In this document: positions 21,831 through 32,194 of the stretch, piece by piece
Numbering within the stretch: the stretch's first letter is position 1
How the letters are laid out: each line of letters begins with the position of its first letter
From: Dryocosmus kuriphilus
Lineage: Eukaryota; Arthropoda; Insecta; Hymenoptera; Cynipidae
Direction of reading: 5' to 3'
NCBI GenBank assembly: GCA_038277395.1
Contig: CM076193.1
Location: 176,244,711 to 176,308,710, forward strand
DNA length: 64,000 bases
Notes under the pieces: generated by a model
Databases searched by the model: none
The model's input: the letters and a program-made list of their open reading frames with translations, nothing else
Told to the model about the DNA's origin: nothing
Position numbers and translations under genes: made by a program

Positions 21831-22189
21831 ATCTGATAAAACTGAGGAAACAATGAAAAAAAAAATTTCAAGGAATATTTTAGAGGTGGAAGAGGGAAAA
21901 GTGGTTTGACAACTCTCTCGTTTTACAGATTGAGTTGCAGAACCCTTACAGCTATACTGGCTATACTCTCTGCATAATAAGATAGGATAACCTGGTGTTT
22001 TGTTTCAAGAATAGATTGTACGTTTATATCCTTCTCCTCCTCATACCATTATTCCGCATCATACCCCTCCTTCACCTCCTCCTCATCTGGATATAAACTC
22101 AACACTGGTGAACGAATATTCATTCATGTTCTGGCAGTGTATAGATTGCTCTAAAGTTTATTCAACACTCAATTTAATATTATCCTCAG
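21831..22189 (+). other. Central spacer of the palindrome
   Basis: No coding sequence. Between about 21,880 and 22,030 lies a third copy of a segment found once in each arm (20,110-20,260 reversed, and 22,560-22,700). The shared landmarks are TCTCGTTTTA, AGCTATACTGG and TTTCGTTTCAAGA-like sequence. The copy here has the same orientation as the right-arm one, so the very centre is not symmetrical. Confidence 0.65.
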
Positions 22190-23454
22190 TTTTATCGGTT
22201 GGAGAGGGGGAAAATATTGTCTCAGTATTATTAGCGGTATACGGGGTTGGGGGGGGGAGGATATTGTCCTCATTTTTATTAGCTGGAGAGGGGGGAAAAC
22301 GTGTCGTCAGTTTTATTAGTTGGAAAGGGGGAAAATAAATTTCTGGGGAACGTTTTTATAGTTGAAACAGGAAGAATGGTATGATTTGATTGAACAAATT
22401 GTAACTTTGAAATGTCAGCGAACGTTTTTAAAGCTGGTACAGGGAGAATATGGTCACTCAATTGCACAAATTGTGATTTTAAAATCTTAGGGAATATTTT
22501 TAGAGTTGGTATAAGGATAATAATATGATTTTATTGTAAAGATTGTAATTTTGTAATTTCAGGGAACTTTGGAAGAGCGAAAATGATATGAAAGCTCTCC
22601 CGTTTTATCGAGTGAGTTTCAGGCCCCTTAGAGCTATACTGGCACCACCTACGTAATAAAATATGGGGACCCGGTTTTCGTTTCAAGATTAGAGGTTATG
22701 CTTCGTGTGACAATAACATTGCGCCTACGCAATAGACAAGTTTCCATCCATATGGCGTAATGTAATAAACACTGGACGTAAATTATTATGAAGGTAAATT
22801 AAAGGATACACCTCCCAACTGGACGGAACAGGAACTTTTCAATGTGAAGCATCCAGAAGTATACATTGTGAAAAAAATTCATCAACAAACGTGGCAATGA
22901 AGTATATTCAAAGTGGTTAGGCTAGACAAATTAGATATGTAACCAATTTGTGTACAATATTGAATCAACTCTGTGCAATGTTGAACCAACTTTAAACCAG
23001 TGTTGAGACAACGTTGAGCCAACGCTGAAAAATCATTGAACCAACGTTGAATTAACGTTGAATCAATGTTGAGCTAAAGTTGAACCAATGTTGGACTCAA
23101 TTATGAAATTAACTATAAAAAGTATATGTTTACACTAAGTATGAGTTTAAGGTTCCTTGATAAACAAAAAGCAATTTATATGCATTCATATATGTACATA
23201 CCTTGTTTTTTTCAAATATAACACCTATATATCCTATTTACAAAGTTGATCTAGAGACAGCTGCGCCAAAGTCTAATCACCTCCACGCAGGTTATATTAT
23301 TTTACAGTTGTAGTAGTAGTAGTTGTTGTAGCAATAATAATAATACCAATAATAATAAAAATAATAATAACGTATTTACAGAGGTGATGTCAAAGTGCAG
23401 CTATGATGATATGTCCGCAGTAACTAGTTGCTAACAAGCATGTCCAAAAGGTCA

Positions 23455-26400
23455 TTTTCATCGTCTTTGAGTATGTCGTCGTCATCGTCAGTAGCGTCAA
23501 AGTCCATTGCATCGTTTATTCGGTAGTGTTCCCACGTAAGAGTATCTGTGGTGTTGGGGAGCTAGCATTGCCTATCATCGTGAGGACACATTACAATTTT
23601 TTCCGGTGTAATGTTCTCAAAATTTTGTAGTCTCGACCTGATGTTATGCTGGGTTCTGCTTTGGCTGACAAATTTCTTAAGCATTCCGTGTAATCATTGA
23701 AAGTGATTGCTTTGCGCATAATCTCCGATTTTACACCTTTGGTTTCCTTTACAAAGTCTTCACCGCTTACACGGATGCTGTACATTTTACTCCGCAAGCC
23801 AACAAACTCAGTGATAATTTTACCACAACACTCATCCTTCATGAGACCCAAAACCTTTTTGTTAGCTTGCGGCATTCCAAAAACTTTATCTCGAGGATAG
23901 TCAGATGTGTCAAATCTGTCAATGTAGTCTTTCATGTCGGCGTAAATATCACTACATTTTACTCCGTAAATAAGACTGTTCGTGCCAGCGTATAGTAGTT
24001 TACATTTGCCACCGTATTTTTTAGTCACGTAGTCGCAGTGAAAGTTTTACATTAGGATATTGGAAATATCCAGCACAGCAAGCCCTACGTAGGCCAGCTT
24101 GTTGAACAATACTGCAGTCCTTCGCAGTTCAATCGCAACGAGATTTACACTGAAGATTGCTCGACTGTGAAAGTTTGGTCGAGCTATGAGGGCTTCTGCT
24201 CCATACCTACCATCCCGCTTTGTCACAAACCTTACGCCAACATATTTTCGTACGTTTTCCATTGTCTTTCGGTAAACAGCATTATTCATCAATTTAAACA
24301 AGTTCTTTTCAAATTTGTTGCTAGAATTTGCTCGCATTACGGTATTGAAGTTTATGTAACTTTTAAGCCACGTGGATTGGTTGAATTGAAGTACTCTGCG
24401 AGTTTTTAAAAGTTTACGTCCATTAGCCAAAGCATGTTTGAGAGCTGGGTAATGATGAACGTATTTTCGTTTCAGCAGGAAGGACGTAAAAAGCTCCTCC
24501 TGCTTGGATCCCGGTGGCATCGAGTGTTCTGGACGAAACGGTAAGCCATTTTGCTTGTCATGGAGTTCCACAGGGTAGTTATAATCTACTTCCGGAATGT
24601 ATCCAAAGAGTGAATCATCTGGAATGTTGAAATCAAGGTTTTCGAAATGGGTAAGACACTCGAAACCACAGTAAGCGAGAGGTTGTTCCATTGCCCAACC
24701 ATATAGGTTGTTTGCATCCAAATAATCAAAGTAGATGATCTCCCCGTCCTTGTTGAAAGCTGGCATGCATTTGTTATTGGCAATGCCATAACGGTTGGAG
24801 CATTAACTTACTCCATCCCTTTTGCCTTGCTCAATCATCAGCAGCATATCAACATCGGTGTGGGGCTCTAATCTCATTTTTGAATATTTGAGCATGGCAT
24901 CCCATGTCAAGCCAGGAGTTGTGTAGTAGTGTGCTGGATCCAAGTCGTAAGCCTAGAGACACTTTTCTCGGAAACTTTCAAAAATGTCAGCCAAAAGTAG
25001 AACATCAGTTTTCATATATAGACTGATGTACTCAACGAGTATCTTGATGTTAGATGCACACCATACCTGTCGTGCAGGTGCATAATCTTCGTCCGATATT
25101 GCCGAATCATTGAGAGTGGTGTAAAATTTTTCTTTTGGTGGGAGCTGAGTTTCAATGGGTCCATCTGTCGAGTCAAAGTATTCATAAGGAAGAACATCTT
25201 TCCTCGTGAGAAGCTCAATTTTCTCCATCTCAACACCGGCAAACACTGCACTGACAATTTTATACTGAATTAGGTGTGACGCTAACTTTGCCAGTGCAGA
25301 GGCCATAAATCTGAATGAATCGAAGAATCTAAATTTAATCTGGGTTTGCTGAACGTACTTTGTGAATGAAATGTATTTCTCCTTATTGAATGCAAGAACT
25401 TCAACTCTTCCCTCAAATTGTGTGGCAATATCATGAATGATAAGGTGAGCGTCATACCCACACAGATTGTGGAACACAGCAGGTATGGTGTTTGAGACCT
25501 GACATGATAAGTTGCAATGCTCATGTGCAAGACCCCGGTACTTGCCAACCATGGGACAGTGATCATGTACCTTCTTCATTGGGGATTCAGTGGCTTCTGA
25601 CAAATGTGACAAGTTTTGTCACCTGTAAAGGCTTCCTGCTGCTGAAAAGTTATTTTTTTCATTGCTACTGGTTATGCCAAGATCTTGCCACATTTCTGAG
25701 CAATCTCCAGTAATTGCTCAGCAAATCACTTTGCTGGCTCCACATCCTTCTGACACGAATCGTTGAAAGACAGCTTATCATCATAACTTCACTTGAACGT
25801 GTAGCAAATATTGAAGATCTTTTGTCTTTCAAAAACTTCAGTATTCGAGATTGTTTCTGCTCCTTCATCATTTACGGGTATGAGAAGGGATTTACATTCC
25901 TAGTAAATGATGAAAGGAGCCCGCTCACGGTTCTTAAATTTCTTAAACTCAACAATGCTCCTTCCTGGTTCTGGAAGCACAATTTTACAGTTATTAAGTT
26001 TGACACAGCCTTTCAATGGAGCTGAAAGCTTTCCCATACTTGCAAAGTAGTGCAAGCATCGGTGACACATGAATTTTGTGTTCTTCTTTGCAGACAGTTG
26101 CCTGGAGACTAATCGAGATAAATCCAGACATGGTGGAAGTTGAAGCTTCTTGCTAGTCTAACTTGATGTTGTCCTTTTTCTTCTTCTTCTTCTTCTTCAC
26201 TGCTATTCTCTATGGTATAATCTTCCTCCACACGAAGAAGGTTAACATTTGTGTCTCGTTTTTGTGAGGTAAGTTGAAGGGGCACCATCGTGAATTTATT
26301 TTCGCTCTGCTCAGTAAGGCCGTATACATTCACAGAAATTTGGTTCTCCTCCTCGAATTTTTTCACAACCTTGAGTGCAACTGGAAAACTGATGTCGGAA

Positions 26401-27300
26401 GAATCCAGTTCATTTCTGTACTTTTGATAGCTGGATACACGTTTAACAATGTCATTCTCATTAACTGGGTATAAGACTGAGAGTATTGCCCACTTGCAGC
26501 ACCCGTTGTCTTTATTTTGTACGTTTACACAAGCTTCTTTCCTCTTGATTGATGGTGAAAGTCAATGTATGGACCTGCCTTTGAGCAGCTTTAATTTGTT
26601 GACGTTGATGGAAAGCTTGATGATTGAGTGAAGGGTCCATCCATGGACTTTCTCCTGAAATTCCTCCATCTCCTTGAGGACTGGATACCTTACGTACGTG
26701 TCAAACCATAATTTCAAGTCAGTGGTGAAAAATATGGCTTCGTTCTTTGACCTGAAATTTTTATCATCAGGCTCATTTTTGCCGATTTCTGTATAGTAGC
26801 AAACAAGTGATGCATTTGTTTCAAAACTTTTGTTTTTGTAATTCTTTGCCCACTTGAAGAATGAATAATAGCTGAGCATTATTCAAAAAGGCAAGAACAT
26901 TTTTATGTATTAAATTGGTCACTACACACGTTTTAACACGACTATTAAAAGCTTTGTCTACATCTATCCACTTTACGCGATTATTGTTGTCATCTTGTTT
27001 TCTTCAGCACATGTCCTCCTCCTTTCTTCATCAATAAATTAAAGCGTGCCTCTAAGCATGCGAGCTTCTCAATTAGGTTTAGACACTTTTATTTTTTGCA
27101 TAACGACTGCTGCTGTGTTTTGCTATAGAGTTCTCTCCTGACAGTCCTTAGACAAAGCGAGCACTTATTCTTCCACCTGGTGATTTTGTCTAAAGGTGCG
27201 TATCCAGACGATAACATCAGAGTCAACGCATCTTCTCTACCGGTAATGAGCTTTACGCACTCTTCTAGTATCATTGTTAATATGAATATGGAATAAAAGA
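23455..27300 (-). pseudogene. Protein-primed-type family B DNA polymerase, right copy
   Basis: Reading down the minus strand: N-terminal region 27,300-26,560 (LTLMLSSGYAPLDKIT, GWTLHSIIKLSINVNKL); acidic linker 26,366-26,109; exonuclease/zinc part 25,612-24,953 with DHCPMVGKYRGLAHEHCNLS, an endonuclease-VII-like zinc segment known in Maverick polymerases, and FHNLCGYDAH (Exo II). The palm part at 24,766-24,047 has motif A DANNLYGWAMEQ and motif B FKLMNNAVYRKTMENV. The final part (24,028-23,591) holds motif C, mutated to YAGTNSLIY, so a catalytic Asp pair is lost. Better preserved than the left copy but interrupted by several stops and frameshifts. Confidence 0.88.
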
Positions 27301-28827
27301 CACACAAATAGAGTTTTCCACGCAGACTTTATATTTAGAATCGCTGCACTTTCGTTAAGTGTCTTTTTCTCTCAAACACACACACACTCACATACGAACA
27401 GAAAGTATATGTAAAGCCGCTAACAATGACTTTAGCTGCACTTTACGTTGAGTATCCATTTCACACACACATACAAACAAATAAACACGCACGGACACAC
27501 ACACACTGTATATAATATGAAGTTACTAGTAAAGTTCTCAACTAGAACAAAACTTAACTGGAGATTCTTCAATACTTTTTCACTTGATGCACACGTTACA
27601 CTCTGTAGTTTCAATGACAGATTGAAGCCTCTGCATTCTGATACACTTTTCACTTTGTCTTTAAATGCACTATCCTTATTTTACATGTCGATAGTAAAAT
27701 TCACAAAAAAAGTATACTGGAGATTTTCTTCACTCAATGTGAAACACTTGCATCGTATATGTATGTAAATAAAGAAGTATGAGTGAAATCGAGCAAAGCT
27801 GGGTGAATGTATGTGTTTGTGTGGCATCGTATATGTATATAAATAAAGAAGTGTGTGTGTGTGTGTGTCAAATAATCTATGCGTGTCGATAAACTGCATC
27901 ACTATGCGTGTTCCAACAGGCTTAAAATATTACGTCATCATGCTTGTCGAAACCTGTCTAGAGATACCGCGGCGGAAGGGAAAAGGCGGGTGGGAGAGGA
28001 AGCGGAAGCCGGTGAGAGGAAACGCCACGGCTGTCATTATGCGTCTTCCAACAGGCTTGAGATATTACGTCATCATGCTTGTCAAAACCTGTCTAGTGAT
28101 GCTGCGTCGGAGGGAAAATGGCGGGTAGGAGGCGAAGCGGATGCCGGTGAGAGGAAACGCCACGGCTGAGTAAGCGGATGGAGAATGAAAGAGATAGAGA
28201 AAAAGAGCGAGAATATTCGAGAAGTAAATTCCAATACATAACCTTAATAGTAATAAGGAATGTATTCTGACTTACACTACAGGGGAAAGTGATTGCATTT
28301 CCTGAGCAAAACCCAGAAACTTTGTTGTTTTCCAATATCTGATTTTCTTGAGATATTCGAGTTTTGATTCAGGAACTATTAGTCGTACGGAATTTTACAA
28401 AATGGAAAAGTGATTGCATTTCTTAAACACAATTTTTGTTTTCCAGTATCTCATTATTTTGAGATTTTGAGTATTGATTAAGGAACTATTAGTCTTACCG
28501 AATTTTACAAGAGGCAAAGGTGATTGCATTTCTTGAGGACAACTCCGAAAAATGGTTGTTTTTCAATATCTGATTATTTTAGATTTTAAATTATTGCATC
28601 ATATTGCGTGACGTGATGATCTATTGTGCAATATCGAGACTTCCCCTTTGCCCTCTAACCCTTCTTACAACCATAATGCCATTAAAATAATGAGGTCAGT
28701 GTTGGAGAGAGTGAGGGGGAAAGCATGTTCAACCCTGCACCGCGTGCCTGTCGAAATAAATGGAGATGACTTCTGGCGCCTATAAACTTCTGGGATCAAT
28801 GGCATCAACATAATGAGGCCGGTCAGC

Positions 28828-28830
<3 letters not shown>

Positions 28831-28866
<36 letters not shown>
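28831..28866. repeat. AG/CT microsatellite in the right arm
   Basis: Pure (GA)n run of about 36 bases. The left arm has only interrupted CT runs at the mirrored place (14,400-14,420), so it expanded after the arms diverged. Confidence 0.95.
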
Positions 28867-28869
<3 letters not shown>

Positions 28870-29271
28870 GAAAGCATGTTTGAACCTACATCCCATTGAA
28901 TTTATGCTCTTATATTTTAGTTTACAAGCCGACTTAGTGTGAGTGGGATAGGATTTTCGAGAAGAGAATTCCAATACATAACCTAAATAGTAATAAGGAA
29001 TGCGGCGTTAACGCAAAGCTGGCAGTGGTGCTATATATCGGAAATACCAGCCTCAACATTCCTACTTTGAAGATACAGTGTAATACCGACTTTCGATAAC
29101 GGACATTGGCGCCATCTATGGGAAAAAAGTAGTTCCTCGTTGCGGAAAACTACCTTACCGACTGATGGTGACAAACTGCTACACTTCTAATGAATTAGCC
29201 CGGAACAGAACCCTGCCTCTTTCAGTAGGCAACCCATCGTGCTGTCGCCGTGTCCTCCTTGCTACACTACT

Positions 29272-29640
29272 TATAACAGTGAAACATGTGCAGTTCAGTG
29301 TAAAAAGAATCACCTTGCATCATTGCAAAAATATCATTAATCGTGTGAAACAAATACTTATCAATAATAATATGAGGATTTAATGTTATCTTTAAATCAC
29401 TGCAAATACGGAGGTTACTGTTACTTTTAAAACTTGGAGCTATGGGCGTAGCCCACTCACTAATTTTAACAGGTAAGAGGTGTTTTAATCCAACTAAGCG
29501 ATTGATTTCTTTTTCGATTAAAGGTTTTAAAGCGTGCGCCTCCGGCCTGCATTTCATTGCAATCGATCGCGTGTTCTCTTTCAAATAAATTGCGGTTTTG
29601 CTTTTATCATGTAATCTCAATTTTTAACTAAATAAATCTT
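29272..29640 (-). pseudogene. Gypsy reverse transcriptase, N-terminal part
   Basis: The minus-strand frame 29,620-29,272 shows the RT fingers: HALKPLIEKEINRLVGLKHL, WATPIAPSFKSNSNLRICSD (usual form W.SP.V.V.K..G..R.C.D) and INDIFAMMQGDSFYTELHM, the position of catalytic motif A where the usual Asp reads as Glu or is shifted. The frame runs into the 6-bp duplication at 29,272-29,277 and continues on the far side of the Polinton at 14,002. Confidence 0.8.
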
Positions 29641-29781
29641 TATACTTATTGTATAGGTAATCCTCAATTTTATCAACCTCAATCTCATTTACCGTATTAT
29701 TGTCTTTAATTAATAATGGCCAGCATCCGAATGATGCATGCTATTGTCATCCTATCAGAATTGGACATTCGCCGGGTAAAA

Positions 29782-29991
29782 TTAACAATATAATATACAC
29801 GTTTTCCCGTTAAGATGAACCTTCATTTCAACTAGCTTGACAAGCGGTTGCAACATTTTATCGTAAGTATGTAACTTCAGTTCCGATTTAATAATCTTTT
29901 CATCGCGAAAGTGTTTTCCTTTCTCATCTTCTGAAATGACTGTCGCTAACGTGCCCGACTTTATCTCCATATTTACCTTTCTCGCGTTCAC
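29782..29991 (-). pseudogene. Gypsy region between protease and RT
   Basis: Open 69-codon minus-strand frame with ELKLHTYDKMLQPLVKLVEMKV, resembling the strand-rich linker after the aspartic protease in insect gypsy pol proteins. The protease DTG motif itself was not located with confidence. Confidence 0.45.
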
Positions 29992-30082
29992 TAGTGCAAT
30001 CTAATTCAAGTGAAAAGAATTCTTGCCTGTGCGAAATAGTCTGCGTTGTTTGCTAATCCACGTCGTCGCTCTCTTTCCGCTT

Positions 30083-31099
30083 TTAAACGTTGTTTCTGCT
30101 CGGCGTTCGCTTTTTCAAGCAGGCTCGTTCCAGATGACGTTTTCCTTTGCACAAATTACATTCTATTACGATGTCGACACTCAGAATGCACATGATTTCG
30201 TCTGCCGCACAAGTAACACACTCTCCCTTGTTTACTTCTCCTCGGCGCCCGCTGCCGGTTGCCATCGGATCTTCGGTCTGCTTCGCTCCGCTGCTTGTTT
30301 GATGACTCTTTGTTGCTGGTCAAGTTGGCGCTCTTATCCTCCGGACTAAGAGAATAAACTTCTTTTTGGGTGCTTCTCTTATCTAATGTATTTAAAGCAC
30401 TTGACGCCATCTTTATCGCTACCTCTCTTGCTAAAGTCTCTTTCAGCGCGCGATCAAAGTTCAAATTCTCACCTTTAAATAAAGAAATATGTGTTTCTTC
30501 ATCGTGTATACCGAGTACAATCTGATCTCTTAATGCCGTTGATAAATCGGTAAAGTTTTAGTTTAAAGCTACCTTTTTTCATCTCGCTGCAAACTGTGCG
30601 GCTACTTCACATATCTTTTCTTTCGCTCCATTACACGTGTATCTTTCCATGAGTCACGATGGTTTTGGATTCAGATGCTTTGTCGTCAACTTAACTAAAT
30701 CATCGTAATTTTTCGACGCTACTTTAGCATGTGCACATTACACATAAACTCCTGCTCAGTTTGCTGCTTCGGTATCTAATCTTGTGACCATGATCGACGT
30801 TTTCTTCTTCTGATCTGTAACGTCCTTTACCGCGTAGTAAAACTATAGCCGTTCGGGGAATACTTCTCAGTCATCTTTCTCTAAGCAAACTCCTAGTTTC
30901 CTGTTTTCTCTAGACATATTGTAACCGGGAGAGTCTCTGACTTTATCGTGGTCACTAATATTTTTTGTAAGTTCTGGAACATTTCGTTTTCATGAATTTC
31001 AATACTACGCTTAAACAATTCTTCGAGTGATTCTTGTTTGTGCAAATTACATTCCCAGCTAACTTAAATTAATTATTCCGTGCTTTTATTTTCACTCAT
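30083..31099 (-). pseudogene. Gypsy gag with zinc knuckles
   Basis: A start codon at 31,099 (MSENKST, soon followed by a stop) opens a decayed gag. Near the C-terminus, segments 30,464-30,156 and 30,265-30,083 give an Arg-rich stretch followed by CYLCGRRNHVHSECRHRNRM and CNLCKGKRHLERAC, i.e. two CCHC-like nucleocapsid knuckles. Frameshifts separate the parts. Confidence 0.6.
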
Positions 31100-31591
31100 C
31101 ACTTTAGACAAAAAAGAAACGTGATAAACTTGCAACCGCACCTTTCTACGGACGCTTATTACCCTTGACACTTTTGAATTCTCAGTTGTCGACTTTTACT
31201 TACTAGACGCACCACTTTTACTGTTTTGATTATAGTCAAGACTCCGAATCTTATCCGCCCGCGCAACGTGTCCTCCTTCACGCACTCATCAAATCTCGTA
31301 CGCGCAGCGCTCGTTTCCTCAACTGCTCAACACAAAAATCACTTAATTACTGCGCTCACCCTCCACAGAAGAAAAGGATGTTGTTTTAAATCACTTGCAC
31401 TAAATAACCATGCACATACTTCCACTGTATTTAGTATTATAGTAGTATATGATACACAAAGTAGCCTAAATGTGACTAATCGTGTCGCTGCTGGCATAAA
31501 AGTGTCGAACCTCTAGGAGAACTTCCTTCAGTATCGGCTAATATGTCGTCTGCTATACTTTTCGCACGTACGCCCCTAATACACGGTTATG
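31100..31591 (-). other. Probable gypsy 5' leader / LTR remnant
   Basis: Non-coding DNA directly upstream of gag. No second copy survives in the window for comparison, so an LTR cannot be proved. The hAT insertion at 31,592 marks its present upstream limit. Confidence 0.35.
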
Positions 31592-31620
31592 CAGTGGCGG
31601 ATTTACACATTTCCCAAATA

Positions 31621-31896
31621 CAGTGGGACCTCGTTCGTGTCGCACTCGTTTGTGTCGCTTTCGCCTTCATGTCGTGGTCACGTGTCCCCTCAGAACCTTG
31701 CTCGTGACGCGGAAATTACGTCAAAATGTTGCGCGCGCACCACAATCCAGTGTTGTCCCTATCGGTGTCTAGTCATGTCTAGTGCATAACAGTGATGTGT
31801 ACTACCTAAGTACGCCCCTGAAATTACCGGACGGGAAGTTTGAGACACAAGCGAAGTTCCCGGTCCCAAGTATGAGACACGAAACAGGTCCCACTG
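31621..31896. mobile_element. Pogo/Tigger-like MITE nested in the hAT end
   Basis: Flanked by TA (31,619-31,620 and 31,897-31,898). Ends are CAGTGGGACCTCGTTCGTGTC and, inverted, CAGTGGGACCTGTTTCGTGTC. At 276 bp with no coding capacity, it is a typical TA-targeting MITE. It interrupts the hAT subterminal sequence about 28 bases from the hAT end. Confidence 0.9.
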
Positions 31897-32194
31897 TATA
31901 GGCTTTAGAATTTTTGCCGCCCTTACCTCTACAAATGTCAGTTCTAGGATTATTTATACAATCCAACAATTTGGTTGAATTTGACCAAGAAAATGTGTTT
32001 GGGTATATATTTCAGAACCAAAAGGAGCTCAATCATATACGATTAATAAGGCAGGACTCGTACACAATAATGTACATTCGGTAAAAGAAATTAAATAACC
32101 TTTATTGCGCTTACAAACTGTTAGAAAGTTATAAAATCAGTTAAGTTATAAAAGTTTCCTGCAATACCCTTTGCGCGACTTTTCGTTGGCAAAA

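Larger units (their letters stand above)
14003..29271. mobile_element. Palindromic Polinton/Maverick-type element containing only DNA polymerase genes
   Basis: The element begins AGTAGTATAGCAAGGAGG at 14,003 and ends with the inverted CCTCCTTGCTACACTACT at 29,271. It is flanked by TACAAC (13,997-14,002) and TATAAC (29,272-29,277), a 6-bp duplication with one change. Ends of AG...CT and 6-bp duplications are established Polinton features. Ordinary Polintons have terminal repeats of a few hundred bases to about 1 kb and carry integrase, ATPase, protease and capsid genes. Here the inverted repeats cover almost the whole element, each arm holds a polymerase relic, and none of the other genes can be found. 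It sits inside a gypsy RT gene. Confidence 0.85.
22190..29271 (-). repeat. Right arm of the giant inverted repeat
   Basis: Reverse complement of the left arm. It lacks the Tc1 insertion and keeps the ~300-bp polymerase segment lost on the left. Mirror features include the CAACGTTG minisatellite (22,950-23,100), the polymerase (23,455-27,300), CA/TG-rich tracts (27,380-27,870), the three subterminal repeats (28,290-28,600) and the AG microsatellite (28,831-28,866). Confidence 0.85.
12475..31591 (-). mobile_element. Gypsy-like LTR retroelement, split by the Polinton insertion
   Basis: Minus-strand relics run in the order gag (31,099-30,083), protease region (29,991-29,782), RT start (29,640-29,272), then after the 15.27-kb insertion RT continuation, RNase H and integrase (14,002-12,475). 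The order and motifs are those of a Ty3/gypsy element. The 3' part of integrase and the 3' LTR are missing on the left. The presumed 5' LTR region (31,100-31,591) is cut by a hAT element. Many stops and frameshifts show that it is an old, dead copy. Confidence 0.75.

Noticed and set aside
14003..29271. Integrated DNA virus or bracovirus segment
   Set aside because: Only a Polinton-type polymerase is present, with no capsid, packaging or virulence genes; the AG...CT ends and 6-bp duplications fit a Polinton-class transposon.
14003..29271. Palindrome as an assembly mirror artefact
   Set aside because: The arms differ by many substitutions, a ~300-bp deletion, a Tc1 insertion and microsatellite length, which an artefact would not produce.
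14003..29271. Two separate Polintons inserted head to head
   Set aside because: Only one pair of 6-bp duplications is seen at the outer ends and no internal termini (AGTAGT/ACTACT with duplications) were found near the centre.
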